Source: Bacteroidales bacterium
GTDB taxonomy: Bacteria; Bacteroidota; Bacteroidia; Bacteroidales; UBA3824
DNA length: 44,074 bases
Assembly: GCA_017541145.1 (NCBI GenBank)
Contig: JAFXZT010000098.1
Coordinates: 1-44,074 of the forward strand
Direction: 5' to 3'
The number at the start of each line of letters is the position of its first letter. Within the stretch, counting starts at the first letter, position 1. Of this stretch, positions 25,419 to 35,144 are shown piece by piece. The position numbers were made by a program, and so were the translations under genes. The notes under the pieces were generated by a model. That model worked only from the letters and a program-made list of their open reading frames with translations. It was not told the DNA's origin and made no database searches.

Positions 25419-27320
25419 TTATCTCTGACTCTTGTTGTCAGTAAATCTTGCAATATCTTTTTTGAGTTTCTCGTTTTCTTCTTTGAGTAATTTTATAATT
25501 TCTTGCTTTTGAGCGATTTCGTTTTTAGCTTTGTGAAGTCGCTTTGTATAGTCATCAAGTCGTCTTCCTTTTGCTTCTAATTTGAAAAGGTTTTGATTGT
25601 TGACTTTTACGTAAGAAATTGTACTTGCAATATCTTCTGCGAGACGTTTCAAAAATTTTATTTTGTATTCTTCAAATTTTTCAGTTCTGCAAAGTTCTAT
25701 TACACCGAGAATTTCTTCGTTTAACAGCAACGGAATTACTATCAAATTGCTTGGTTTGGTATTTCCGAATCCCGAACCGATTTTGATGTAATCCTTTGGA
25801 ATATCGTCAATTATCTGCATTGTTTTTTCTACAGCGCATGTTCCTACAATGCCTTCGTAAAGATTTACACGTTTTTGAATAAATTTCTTTCTGTCGGCAG
25901 CGTAAGTTGCTTTCATCTCAAGATACGGATCTTCGCCCTCTTCATCTATGTAGATGTAAATTGCACCGTAATTTGCACTCATATAATGAATTAGGTTTCT
26001 GAGTGTTTCGTTGCAAAGAGCTTCGAGATTGTTATTATTTTTTCGTAAGATGTTACCGAATTCAGCGAGTCCGATATTGATTTTATCTTGAATTTCATCT
26101 TCTTGTCGGCGAAGTCGTTGCTGTTCTTTTTCTTCTTCAAGGCTACGCTTCATATTAATAAGTGAATTGCCAAGTTCGTCGTCGTTTGATAGAAGTTTGA
26201 ATCCTTTGTCGGGTTTTCCGTTGCCGATATCCTCTGTAAAAATCTGTTTTTCTTTCAGATTCTTAATGAATTGCGAGAGTTGCAAACTCATCATGTCCAT
26301 TTCGTTGGTACTGTTGTGAGTAATTTCGGCAGTTACAAGTTCGCCTCTAAGCAATTGTTTGAGGTAGTTGCTCAGTTTGGTGATCGGTTTGTTTACTGAC
26401 CAGAACAAAATTAAGAAAAATGAAATACCTAATATTATAATTATTATCTGAATAATTACAACTTTAATAATAGCATTGTTATGAACTTTTTCCCTTGCGA
26501 GAGAGGATTCCACCATCAGTTCTTCCAAATCGGTTAACATGGTTTTTATTTGGACATTTGCCATTCCCTTGTAACCGTCAAAATTTTCCAAACCTATCAT
26601 CAATTGCTTGGAAAACAACAAATTAAATGTCATTTTGTATTCGTACAATTGATCCATAAGTTTCTGAATCTGATATTTAATCAGAATATTGCTGGTGTTA
26701 ACATTTTTCAGAGTATTGTTGATAGATTCAATTTGTTTGTTGAATTTTTTGTAATCATCTATCTTAGAGTTTAATATAAATTCTTGTTCGTATTTTTCCG
26801 CCTCCTCAAACATCTTGTTTATTCCGGCGAGAGTAAATTGGAAAATGATTTTTTTCACAGTTTGACGGCTGCTTGCAAGGCGGCCGCCGTCTTGCGTAAG
26901 TTCTGTAATTTCGTTTTCTATCTTGCTGATATCTGCTATTTTAAGTTTATAAGTCTCAAATTCTTCGTTTAGAATTTTGATTGACTGTATTGTTTTGCGA
27001 TTTGTAGAAATTGTAATTTCGTTGAGTTCAGCAAGTTCTGATTCGATATTTTTACAAACAGAAGATATATTGTCAAGAAGAGAATCTTCCCTTTCTTTAT
27101 CCTTTTTGCCTGAGTATGAATTGAAAAGCTCGTACTGAATATTGCGCAATTCAGTAATATCGTTTTTCAGTTTGATTTCTTTGCTGTAACTTGTTTCAAT
27201 TTCGTTGAAATGATCTATCAAATACCAAAACGATAAACCTGTAATGCCGGCGTAAACGGCAAAACAGATGAGCATTATTCTAAATTTTAGCTTTATGGAT
27301 ATCTTTTCTGGTGTTTTCAT
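25419..27320 (-). CDS. Transmembrane receptor with helical sensor and GAF domain but no output domain
   Basis: This 633-residue protein has membrane helices near 14-34 and 287-307. The roughly 250 residues between them are highly helical, which suggests a four-helix-bundle sensor instead of the Cache domain of its neighbour. A HAMP-like segment begins at VNKPITKLSNYL. A GAF domain (about 425-585) contains GIVGTCAVEKT and VIPLLLNEEILGVIEL, close to those of the next receptor, and the protein ends in a coiled coil rich in Lys and Glu. No enzymatic output is visible. The two receptors share the HAMP-GAF-coil core and probably arose by duplication with a swapped sensor. It is the first gene of the operon. 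Confidence 0.85.
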   Translation of the reverse strand: MKTPEKISIKLKFRIMLICFAVYAGITGLSFWYLIDHFNEIETSYSKEIKLKNDITELRNIQYELFNSYSGKKDKEREDSLLDNISSVCKNIESELAELNEITISTNRKTIQSIKILNEEFETYKLKIADISKIENEITELTQDGGRLASSRQTVKKIIFQFTLAGINKMFEEAEKYEQEFILNSKIDDYKKFNKQIESINNTLKNVNTSNILIKYQIQKLMDQLYEYKMTFNLLFSKQLMIGLENFDGYKGMANVQIKTMLTDLEELMVESSLAREKVHNNAIIKVVIIQIIIIILGISFFLILFWSVNKPITKLSNYLKQLLRGELVTAEITHNSTNEMDMMSLQLSQFIKNLKEKQIFTEDIGNGKPDKGFKLLSNDDELGNSLINMKRSLEEEKEQQRLRRQEDEIQDKINIGLAEFGNILRKNNNNLEALCNETLRNLIHYMSANYGAIYIYIDEEGEDPYLEMKATYAADRKKFIQKRVNLYEGIVGTCAVEKTMQIIDDIPKDYIKIGSGFGNTKPSNLIVIPLLLNEEILGVIELCRTEKFEEYKIKFLKRLAEDIASTISYVKVNNQNLFKLEAKGRRLDDYTKRLHKAKNEIAQKQEIIKLLKEENEKLKKDIARFTDNKSQR

Positions 27321-27708
27321 TTTCTAATTTTTTGTGCGCACTCTTTTTCAATATCAAATTTATTGCCGTTTTTAGCGTTTGCTACAAATTTTTTACAGCT
27401 CAATTTGTATTACGAATGTCTTAATCCTCTTTCAATCCAATTTGTAAATGTAATTTATTTTTGTATTCTAAAAAAACAATTTTCAATATTTTTCACGATA
27501 AACTTTGTAACAGTCACAAAAATAGACATTTAACGATTGAAAAATTTTTTATGAAAAAACTGTTTAAATATCACTTTTTATAAAAAATTAAAATAAATTT
27601 GCATCGTTTTGCATGTCATTGTTTTTTTATGCGATGAAAATGTAAAAATATTTCAGTCCGACTTCTGATAATAAATTATTTTTTTGAACCTATATATTAA
27701 AAGTAACT
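27321..27708. promoter_or_regulatory. 388-bp divergent intergenic region with two promoter cores
   Basis: On the minus strand TAAATTTG at 27355-27362, with TTTG 22 bases upstream (27385-27388), sits 35 bases before the first receptor gene. On the plus strand TAAATTTG at 27594-27601 followed by C would start lysA with a leader of about 100 bases. The rest is AT-rich. I see no open frame, no strong hairpin and no repeats in it. Confidence 0.45.
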
Positions 27709-28863
27709 ATGTTTAACAAAAATGTTATAGAAAAATTCAAAACTTTTTCTACACCTTTTTATTATTACGATTTAGATTTGTTGAGACAGACACTTGACAC
27801 ATTGAAGAAAGCTGCCGATAAATACGGCTACAAAATTCATTATGCAGTGAAAGCCAATGCTAATCCGGAAATTTTAAAAATAATTTGTTCGTACGGATTT
27901 GGAGCTGATTGTGTAAGCGGCAACGAGGTTTTGAAAGCTATTGAATGTGGTTTTCATGCTGATAAAGTGGTATTTGCAGGTGTTGGCAAGAGCGACAAGG
28001 AAATTATCGCGGCCTTGAAAAACGACATCTTTTGTTTCAATTGCGAGTCAATTCAAGAAATGGAAATAATCAACGAATTGGCAGAATCTCTCAACAAAAC
28101 AACAAGAGTTGCTTTAAGACTTAATCCGGGAATAGATGCTCATACAAATCAGAAAATTAATACCGGCTTGGCTGACAGCAAATTTGGTATTGATTTTAAC
28201 AAATTGGAAGATATTGTAAAAACAGTTTTGTCGCTCAAAAATCTCCAACTTATCGGTTTGCATTATCATATAGGTTCTCAAATTCTTGATCCTGAGCCTT
28301 TTAAATTGTTGTGTGAACGCAGTAACGAAATGCAGTCAAAATTAGAAAAAATGGGATTGCATCTTGACGAAATAAATCTTGGCGGCGGTCTTGGTGTTGA
28401 TTATTATAATCCTGACGAAAATCCGGTGCCTGAATTTGAAAAATTGCTTGATATGATTCACGAAAATCTTGATGTAAAATCGGGACAACACGTACATTTC
28501 GAGTTTGGACGTTCAGTAGTAGCTCAGTGCGGCACAATGGTATCTAAAGTATTGTATATCAAGCCGGCAACACAGACAAATTTTGCAATTGTTGATGCCG
28601 GTTTTACCGATTTGATTCGTCCTGCACTTTACGGAGCTTACCACAAAATTGAAAATTTAACTTCAGAATCATCACAAACCAAAAAATACGATGTTGTAGG
28701 TCCAATTTGTGAGTCAACCGACGTTTTTGACAAAGGAATTACATTACCGGAAACTCGCAGAGGCGATTTGCTCGCTTTTAGAACAGCCGGAGCGTACGGA
28801 GAAATAATGGCATCGCAATATAATCTGAGGGAGCTTCCTAACGTTTATTATTCTGAAAATTAA
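27709..28863 (+). CDS. lysA: Diaminopimelate decarboxylase
   Basis: This 384-residue PLP enzyme decarboxylates meso-diaminopimelate to L-lysine, the last step of lysine synthesis. The PLP lysine is Lys48 in HYAVKANANP. Other family signatures are GADCVSGNEV, HIGSQI, the phosphate-binding glycine run GGGLGVDY and the C-terminal CESTDVFDKG, with the catalytic Cys contributed across the dimer. The GAYGEIMASQYN ending is complete. The length fits the short forms of LysA common in this phylum. It is followed by the promoter region of the next gene. Confidence 0.95.
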   Translation: MFNKNVIEKFKTFSTPFYYYDLDLLRQTLDTLKKAADKYGYKIHYAVKANANPEILKIICSYGFGADCVSGNEVLKAIECGFHADKVVFAGVGKSDKEIIAALKNDIFCFNCESIQEMEIINELAESLNKTTRVALRLNPGIDAHTNQKINTGLADSKFGIDFNKLEDIVKTVLSLKNLQLIGLHYHIGSQILDPEPFKLLCERSNEMQSKLEKMGLHLDEINLGGGLGVDYYNPDENPVPEFEKLLDMIHENLDVKSGQHVHFEFGRSVVAQCGTMVSKVLYIKPATQTNFAIVDAGFTDLIRPALYGAYHKIENLTSESSQTKKYDVVGPICESTDVFDKGITLPETRRGDLLAFRTAGAYGEIMASQYNLRELPNVYYSEN

Positions 28864-28869
28864 TAATTA

Positions 28870-28960
28870 GCACAAAGATAACATTACATAAAAAACTGTA
28901 CCATAAAATCATTTTTGAAAAAAAAATTTTTGTTTTAATAAAAGATTGTTATCTTTGTGC
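28870..28960. repeat. Perfect 14-bp inverted repeat flanking 63 bp before the PorE-like gene
   Basis: GCACAAAGATAACA (28870-28883) and TGTTATCTTTGTGC (28947-28960) are exact inverted copies. Each arm contains the promoter core TATCTTTG, pointing outward in opposite directions. The plus-oriented copy has a TTTG box 17 bases upstream; the minus copy lacks one. It may be a pair of divergent promoter cores or an invertible element. Confidence 0.7.
28929..28957 (+). promoter_or_regulatory. Promoter of the PorE-like envelope gene
   Basis: TTTG at 28929-28932 and TATCTTTG at 28950-28957 match the Bacteroidota -33 and -7 boxes with 17-base spacing, about 50 bases before the start codon at 29011. Confidence 0.6.
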
Positions 28961-29010
28961 AATTATAAAATTAAGAAAATTAATCATAAAGTCTTAACTT
29001 AAAATATAAT

Positions 29011-31122
29011 ATGAAAAACAGGCTTTTATCATTATCCTTTGTTCTGATGACACTTGCGGGTGTTATGTCTGTGCAGACGGCATCTGCTCAAGACAAAGCG
29101 GTAGTTAGATTAGCACAAGAAGCTGAATCTTCAAGTGATTGGATTACAGCTACAAAAAATTACAAACAACTAGTTTTATCTAATCCTGATATTCCTCTCT
29201 ATCACTCTAAGCTCGGATATTGTTATTTGCAATGCAATAGAAGAACCGACGCTCTCAGTGAATTCAAGAAAGCTGAAAGTTTGTATACTGAGAAGCAAAA
29301 AAAGAAAGTTCCGGCATTAACCAACGAATTTTATATTGGTAAAACTTACAGACAATCAGACAGTCTTGATAAAGCTCTTACTCTTTTGAAAGATCTTCAG
29401 GGTCGTGCAAAAGGCAAACAATTAAAGAAAGATGTTGCTCACGAAATCGAACTTTGCAACTATGCCAAAACTATGAAACAAAACCCGAAAGACATTTTGG
29501 TTTTGAATCTTGGTGCTTTTGTTAACAGTGATGAAATTGAGCATACACCTATTATTACAGACGATCAAAAAAAATTGTATTTTACTTCTCGTCGCAGACT
29601 TGAAGGTCATGAAAAGACCGATGATGGCAAATTCGATGAGAATATTTACGTTTCTACATTGGTAGATTCTACCGGTACATGGTCTAAGCCGGAGCCTCTT
29701 CCTGAAAACGTAAATACAGGTGAGCATATCGCTGTAATTTGCTTATCTCCTGATGGTCAGGAACTTTATATTTATTCTGAGGAGCAAAACGGTTCTATCT
29801 TGGTATCAAAGAAAGAAGGTGATACTTGGAGCGATCCTGAGCCGCTCAACGAAATGATTAATACAGATTATCGTGAAACAGGAGCTTGTCTTTCTGCTGA
29901 CGGTAAAAAATTATATTTCGCATCAAGCCGTCCGGAAGGTTTTGGCGGTCTTGACATCTGGGTTTCAACTCGTGAAAACGGTGGTGATTGGGGCATGGCT
30001 GAAAACCTTGGCAAAACAATCAACACAGATCAAGATGAAGACGGTCCTTTCATTGCAGACAACGGAAGACTTTATTTTTCTTCTAAAGGTCACAATGGTT
30101 TAGGCGGTTACGATGTTTTCTACTCAGATCCTTCTTCTAAATCTAAGGATGGTTGGTCAGAACCTGTAAACGCCGGTTACCCAATCAATTCAAACGACGA
30201 CGATATTTATATGTTTGTTGATTCAGATGGAAAATCTTACTTATCATCAGACAGACCAAAAGGTATCGGTGCCGCTGACCTTTATGTTTTGGGTCCGACA
30301 GAGATGTTGAAAACCGATGCTACTATATATAAAGGTGAGGTTACACATTGCGATTCACTTCCGGCAAGCATAGTTTTGGTAAGAGACAACAGCACCGGAG
30401 AATCTGTTGAGATTGTTCCTGACGAAAATGGTAAATTTGAAATTTTAACATATCGCACTCACAACTATTCTTTGTCAGCAACTACAAATGATGAAGTAGT
30501 TTTCACAGATGTTTTTGATGTTGCAGCAAACGCAAGTGACTCTTTGGATTATCCGACTATAAAATTGGATCCCGGAGTTGAGTGTAAAGTTGACACTGCT
30601 ATGGTTGCAGTTGTAGATCCTAACGAAGGTCGCGACGGACAGATTTACGATTATGTTGTAGAAATTCATGACATCTATTTTGCATTTGCAAAAGCAGACA
30701 AAATTGAAACAAACGAAGATCTTAACAAGTTGGCTGATTTCTTGAAAGCGAACGAAAATACTGTTGTTATGATTAACGGTTATTGTGATGCAGCCGGTCG
30801 TGCTATTACAAATGTTAATTTGTCAAGACAACGTGTTGAAAGAGCAGTTGCTTACTTAAAAAGTAAAGGTGTATTACCAAAACAGATTAAGTCACAGGCT
30901 TTGGGTGAGGAGAATCCTCAAACTTACAATTTTAAAGATGGTCAGCTTTTTGAAGATTCAAAACAATATAACCGTCGTATTGAGTTTGAAGTAGTTCAAC
31001 AAGGTGAAAAGACATTGTTGATTCGTCCTTTGAATTCAATTCCGGAAGAATACAAAAATCCGAATTATATTAAAAAAGGTTATAAGAAAGTTTACGGTAG
31101 AAATCCGGAAACCATAAAATAG
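29011..31122 (+). CDS. OmpA-family envelope protein with TPR and PD40 repeats (PorE-like)
   Basis: This 703-residue protein has a signal peptide (about 1-26, ending ASAQ). TPR-like helices (about 30-150) are followed by WD40-like PD40 beta-propeller units (about 170-430), with repeats such as LSADGKKLYFASSRPEGFGG and GRLYFSSKGHNGLGGYDVFY. A carboxypeptidase-regulatory-like segment comes next. The C-terminal OmpA domain (about 550-670) carries the peptidoglycan-binding signature NGYCDAAGRAITNVNLSRQRVE and ends NRRIEFEV. This architecture matches PorE of the type IX secretion system and related anchors that link the outer membrane to peptidoglycan. Whether it serves that system here cannot be decided without seeing the por genes. 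Confidence 0.88.
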   Translation: MKNRLLSLSFVLMTLAGVMSVQTASAQDKAVVRLAQEAESSSDWITATKNYKQLVLSNPDIPLYHSKLGYCYLQCNRRTDALSEFKKAESLYTEKQKKKVPALTNEFYIGKTYRQSDSLDKALTLLKDLQGRAKGKQLKKDVAHEIELCNYAKTMKQNPKDILVLNLGAFVNSDEIEHTPIITDDQKKLYFTSRRRLEGHEKTDDGKFDENIYVSTLVDSTGTWSKPEPLPENVNTGEHIAVICLSPDGQELYIYSEEQNGSILVSKKEGDTWSDPEPLNEMINTDYRETGACLSADGKKLYFASSRPEGFGGLDIWVSTRENGGDWGMAENLGKTINTDQDEDGPFIADNGRLYFSSKGHNGLGGYDVFYSDPSSKSKDGWSEPVNAGYPINSNDDDIYMFVDSDGKSYLSSDRPKGIGAADLYVLGPTEMLKTDATIYKGEVTHCDSLPASIVLVRDNSTGESVEIVPDENGKFEILTYRTHNYSLSATTNDEVVFTDVFDVAANASDSLDYPTIKLDPGVECKVDTAMVAVVDPNEGRDGQIYDYVVEIHDIYFAFAKADKIETNEDLNKLADFLKANENTVVMINGYCDAAGRAITNVNLSRQRVERAVAYLKSKGVLPKQIKSQALGEENPQTYNFKDGQLFEDSKQYNRRIEFEVVQQGEKTLLIRPLNSIPEEYKNPNYIKKGYKKVYGRNPETIK

Positions 31123-31150
31123 TTTTTGTTAAGAACCTTAATAATTTGAA

Positions 31151-33643
31151 ATGTCTCAGAAATTTGCAGAAGTAATAGTACCTGTTTCATTACCTCAGCT
31201 TTTTACTTATACAATTCCTGAGACATCTCAATTTCTTTGCGATGTAGGAAGTCGAGTCGTAGTCTCGTTCGGTAAAAACAAATTATATTCAGGTGTTGTA
31301 CATCGGATATTTGATGAGCCGCCACAGCAAAGTTTTGAGATAAAAGATATAATTGAGGTTTTAGACAGTACTCCGATTATCAATACAATTCAACTTCGAT
31401 TTTGGGATTGGATTGCAGCATATTATTTGTGTTCGGTTGGTGAAGTTTATCGGGCAGCTGTTCCGTCTTCTTTGAAATTGGAGTCGGAAACTGTAATTTA
31501 CAGAACTTCAAAACCGATTGATTTTCAGGATCTCAGTCCTAAAGAAATAAATTTTTTGGGTATATTCAACGACAAAGTTCAAGAGATAGAATTGTCGAAA
31601 GTTTCAAAATATACCGGTTTGAAAAATAATATTTCTTTGGTTAAGAATCTTTTATCCAAAAATTATTTAGTCTCGGATAAGATAATTCAGGATAAATTTC
31701 AAGCGAAAACAGAAAAGTATATTGTACTTTCTGAAAATATTACAAACGAAGAACAGTTAAGAAATATTTTCGACATTTTGGAGAAAAAAGCTCCGAAACA
31801 GTTGGAAGTATTTGTTTTTTATTTGTCGTATTCCGGTTATAAGATGTTGAATAACAATATCTTAAACCGTGGAGAATTGCCGAAAAAAGATATTTTGGCA
31901 AATTCAAAACTTTCTCCTTCTGCATTGAACGGCTTAATTCAAAAAAATATTTTTGTAGAAGAAGAACGCGAAATTAGCCGTCTCAAACAATATGAAGGCG
32001 ATATTGAATTGTATCATGAACTCTCTGAAACTCAACAAGATGCGTATAACAAGATTCTTGAGCAATTCAATAAATTGAATACAGTTTTACTGTTTGGTGT
32101 TACAGGATGCGGCAAAACTGAAATTTATATTAAACTTATTGATAAATACCTTTCACAAGGGAAGCAGGTACTTTATCTTTTGCCTGAAATAGTACTTACT
32201 TCTCAGATAATCAGAAGATTACAAAAAGTTTTCGGTAACAAAGTCGGAATCTATCATTCTAAGATTTCGGACATGGAACGTGCTGAAATTTGGAAAAATC
32301 TTTGTGATACTCAAAATCCTGATTCTTATAAACTCATAATAGGAGTGAGGTCGTCTATATTTCTGCCTTTCAGTAACTTAGGATTAATTATCGTAGACGA
32401 AGAACACGAAAATTCATATAAACAATTTGATCCTCAACCACGGTACAATGCCCGCGATTTGTCGGTAGTTTTGGCAGGAATGCACGGCGCAAAAGTACTT
32501 TTGGGAAGTGCTACACCTTCGTTTGAATCCTATTTTAATGCTCAGAACGGCAAATATGGATTAGTAGAAATTTACAACCGTTTTGGTTCGTCTCAAATGC
32601 CTGAGATTCAGGTAATTGATACTCGTCAAGCTGCAAGAAAAGGTTTGATGAGATCGTTGTTTTCTCAGAGTTTGTTAAAGTATATCGGTGATAATATCCA
32701 AAGTCATAAACAAACAATTTTGTTCAGAAATCGTCGAGGATTTTCGCCTTATGTGGAGTGCAATTCATGCGGTTGGATACCAAAATGTGAAAATTGTGAT
32801 GTTACTTTAACATATCATAAACGGGAGAATCGTTTGGTTTGTCATCATTGCGGTTATGCGATTGATATGCCGCACAAATGTTTTGCTTGTGGTGATAACA
32901 ATCTGTCAACCAAAGGGTTTGGAACCGAGCAAGTGGAAGATGAAATCAAAGTTTTTTTCCCGGATGCGAAAATTTCCAGACTTGATGCCGATGTTTCTAC
33001 TTCGCGTAACAAGTTTGAACAGATAATTTACGAATTTGAACAAGGTTACATCGATATTTTGACCGGTACGCAGATGATTTCCAAGGGGTTTGATTTCAAA
33101 AATCTTACGCTGTGCGGAATTTTGAATGCTGATTCCATGTTGTTTTTCCCTGATTTCAGAGCTGAAGAACGGACATTTCAGCAGCTGACACAGGTGAGCG
33201 GAAGAACTGGACGTACCGAGGTAAGAGGCAAAGTTATAATACAATCCTCAAATCCTGAAAATCAGGTGTTTACCGATGTCGCTAACAACGATTACAAAGG
33301 TTTTTACAAGCGTTCGATGTCCGAAAGAAGTCGTTTTGCTTATCCGCCGTACACAAAACTTGTAAAAATTCAAGTAAAACACAAGGACGAACCGCTTGCA
33401 ATGCGATCGGCTTTTTATCTTGCGAACTTGTTGCGGCAAACTTTCGGAGGCGGGGTTTTAGGACCGGAACCGCCTGTAATTTCTAAACTTCAGAATTTTT
33501 ATATCCAAGAAATATTGTTGAAAATTAGCAAAAAATACTACGGATCTACTGCTAAAAAAATCATTATGGAGAATATTAACAGTACGAAAGCTGTGGCAGA
33601 AAAATCCGGATTGATAATCTCGGTGAATGTAGATCCGATGTAA
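31151..33643 (+). CDS. priA: Primosomal replication restart helicase PriA
   Basis: This 830-residue superfamily 2 helicase reloads the replicative helicase at stalled forks. The N-terminal DNA-binding domain (from PVSLPQLFTYTIP) is followed by Walker A at GVTGCGKTE (316-324) and DEEH at 416-419. Eight zinc-binding cysteines lie in pairs at 537/540, 546/549, 564/567 and 577/580. Later helicase motifs include GTQMISKGFDF and QVSGRTGR. Length is slightly above the typical 730 residues, as is usual in Bacteroidota. It starts 28 bases after the envelope gene with no terminator between, so read-through is likely. Confidence 0.96.
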   Translation: MSQKFAEVIVPVSLPQLFTYTIPETSQFLCDVGSRVVVSFGKNKLYSGVVHRIFDEPPQQSFEIKDIIEVLDSTPIINTIQLRFWDWIAAYYLCSVGEVYRAAVPSSLKLESETVIYRTSKPIDFQDLSPKEINFLGIFNDKVQEIELSKVSKYTGLKNNISLVKNLLSKNYLVSDKIIQDKFQAKTEKYIVLSENITNEEQLRNIFDILEKKAPKQLEVFVFYLSYSGYKMLNNNILNRGELPKKDILANSKLSPSALNGLIQKNIFVEEEREISRLKQYEGDIELYHELSETQQDAYNKILEQFNKLNTVLLFGVTGCGKTEIYIKLIDKYLSQGKQVLYLLPEIVLTSQIIRRLQKVFGNKVGIYHSKISDMERAEIWKNLCDTQNPDSYKLIIGVRSSIFLPFSNLGLIIVDEEHENSYKQFDPQPRYNARDLSVVLAGMHGAKVLLGSATPSFESYFNAQNGKYGLVEIYNRFGSSQMPEIQVIDTRQAARKGLMRSLFSQSLLKYIGDNIQSHKQTILFRNRRGFSPYVECNSCGWIPKCENCDVTLTYHKRENRLVCHHCGYAIDMPHKCFACGDNNLSTKGFGTEQVEDEIKVFFPDAKISRLDADVSTSRNKFEQIIYEFEQGYIDILTGTQMISKGFDFKNLTLCGILNADSMLFFPDFRAEERTFQQLTQVSGRTGRTEVRGKVIIQSSNPENQVFTDVANNDYKGFYKRSMSERSRFAYPPYTKLVKIQVKHKDEPLAMRSAFYLANLLRQTFGGGVLGPEPPVISKLQNFYIQEILLKISKKYYGSTAKKIIMENINSTKAVAEKSGLIISVNVDPM

Positions 33644-33793
33644 AAAAAACTGATAGTTTTTTCGTTTTTTGCTGTTGTCAGAAAATTTCAAGAATATACA
33701 ATTTTTATATAAAAACTGTAAAACTATTCAATTTTTTGATAGTTATTTAATTAAATTTTCATACACGATATACTTGGATATTGAATTTTTTAC

Positions 33794-33801
33794 TACTTTT
33801 G
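33794..33801 (+). promoter_or_regulatory. -7 box (TACTTTTG) for the aminotransferase gene
   Basis: TACTTTTG matches TAnnTTTG and lies 32 bases before the ATG at 33834. A CTTG at 33773-33776, 17 bases upstream, is a weak -33 candidate. Confidence 0.5.
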
Positions 33802-33833
33802 TCACAGAAAAATAACGAATAAAACATATCAAA

Positions 33834-35024
33834 ATGAGATTATCTTCAAGAATTAACAGAGTTGCTGAGTCTCAGACACTTGCAATGGGTCAGAAAAGCA
33901 ATGAACTAAAAGAACAAGGTATTGACGTCATTAATTTTACAGTTGGTCAGCCTGATTATTTTACACCGGATAATATCAAGCAAGCTGCAAAAAAAGCTAT
34001 TGATGACAACTTTTCTTTCTATTCTCCGGTTCCCGGTTTCAAGGACGTTGTAAAAGCAGTACAAGCTAAATTTAAACGTGAAAACAATCTTGATTTCGCT
34101 GAAAATCAGATTCTTGTATCTACCGGTGGTAAACAGTGTCTTGCAAATGTTTTCCAAGTACTTTTTCAAGAAGGCGACGAGGTGATTATTCCTGCTCCTT
34201 ATTGGGTTAGTTACATCGAATTGGCTCATCTTTGCAACGCAACTCCTGTTGTGATTGAAGGAAAGGCAGAAAACAATTACAAAATCACTGCTGAACAGTT
34301 GGAAGCTGCTATCACTCCAAAAACTCACGGTTTTGTTCTCAACGCACCGTCAAATCCTTCCGGCAGCATTTACACCAAAGAAGAATTGAAAGCAATGGCT
34401 GATGTTTTGGCTAAGTATCCTGAGGTTGCTGTTATCTCTGATGAGATGTACGAACATCTTACTTACGACGGTAAACATGAAACAATCGGTCAGTTTGAAA
34501 ATATTAAAAATCAGGCAATTATCGTAAACGGTATTTCTAAGGCTTACGCAATGACCGGTTGGAGAATCGGTTATATGGGTGCGCCGGTAGAAATCGCAAA
34601 GGCTTGTAAAAAACTTCAGAGCCAAACTACTTCTGGTACATGTTCTATCGCTCAAAAGGCTGCTGTTGAGGCGCTTAACGGCGATCAAACAAGTATTGAA
34701 GAACACAAGAAAGTTTTGATTAAAAGACGTGATGCAATGGTAGAAGGTTTGCGTTCTATTCCGGGCGTAAAACTCAATACTCCTCCTGCTACATTCTACA
34801 CTTTCCCTGATGTAAGTGCTTATATCGGAAAGTCTTACAACGGCAAAAAAATCAACGATTCTTTTGAATTGGCTGATTTCTTGTTGAATGTGGCTCACGT
34901 TGCTACAGTTGCCGGAGCTGCTTTTGGTATCGATTCTTGTATCAGATTGAGCTATGTAGTTGATGTTGACAGAATTAACGAAGGTATCAGCAGAATTAAA
35001 AAAGCTCTCGCTGAGTTGAAATAA
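33834..35024 (+). CDS. aspC: PLP-dependent aspartate aminotransferase
   Basis: This 396-residue class I/II aminotransferase transfers the amino group between aspartate and 2-oxoglutarate. The PLP Schiff-base lysine is Lys236 in VNGISKAYAMTGWRIGY. Other signatures are the N-terminal VGQPDYFTP, the PLP-stacking PYWVSY, NAPSNPSG, the cofactor-binding ISDEMYEH and the C-terminal carboxylate-binding region near CIRLSYVVD. The sequence fits the Ib subgroup of aspartate aminotransferases. It has its own promoter and a strong downstream terminator, so it is probably monocistronic. Confidence 0.93.
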   Translation: MRLSSRINRVAESQTLAMGQKSNELKEQGIDVINFTVGQPDYFTPDNIKQAAKKAIDDNFSFYSPVPGFKDVVKAVQAKFKRENNLDFAENQILVSTGGKQCLANVFQVLFQEGDEVIIPAPYWVSYIELAHLCNATPVVIEGKAENNYKITAEQLEAAITPKTHGFVLNAPSNPSGSIYTKEELKAMADVLAKYPEVAVISDEMYEHLTYDGKHETIGQFENIKNQAIIVNGISKAYAMTGWRIGYMGAPVEIAKACKKLQSQTTSGTCSIAQKAAVEALNGDQTSIEEHKKVLIKRRDAMVEGLRSIPGVKLNTPPATFYTFPDVSAYIGKSYNGKKINDSFELADFLLNVAHVATVAGAAFGIDSCIRLSYVVDVDRINEGISRIKKALAELK

Positions 35025-35048
35025 TTCATGTTGTTATGATATTTTTAG

Positions 35049-35079
35049 GGCTGTCAGTTGAAAAATTGACAGCCTTTTT
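35049..35079 (+). terminator. Rho-independent terminator after the aminotransferase gene
   Basis: An 11-bp stem (GGCTGTCAGTT with AATTGACAGCC, one G-U pair) closes a GAAA loop and is followed by five Ts. Confidence 0.9.
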
Positions 35080-35088
35080 CAATTAATT

Positions 35089-35119
35089 TTTGTCGGTTTT
35101 TCAATAATTGGTATTTTTG
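35089..35119 (+). promoter_or_regulatory. Canonical Bacteroidota promoter of the GroES-like gene
   Basis: TTTG at 35089-35092 and TATTTTTG at 35112-35119 are separated by exactly 19 bases, the consensus spacing of the main sigma factor in this phylum. It is the clearest promoter in the window and gives a leader of only about 20 bases to the ATG at 35145. Confidence 0.8.
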
Positions 35120-35144
35120 TACCAAAATTTTAGTGAAAATAAAT

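Noticed and set aside
33642-33745. Two short AT-rich hairpins after priA
   Set aside because: Stems are only 6-9 weak pairs without a clean T-run, so I do not call a terminator; the AT-rich background makes such repeats likely by chance.
34350-34898. 182-codon minus-strand open frame
   Set aside because: It is antisense to the aspartate aminotransferase gene and has no family resemblance.
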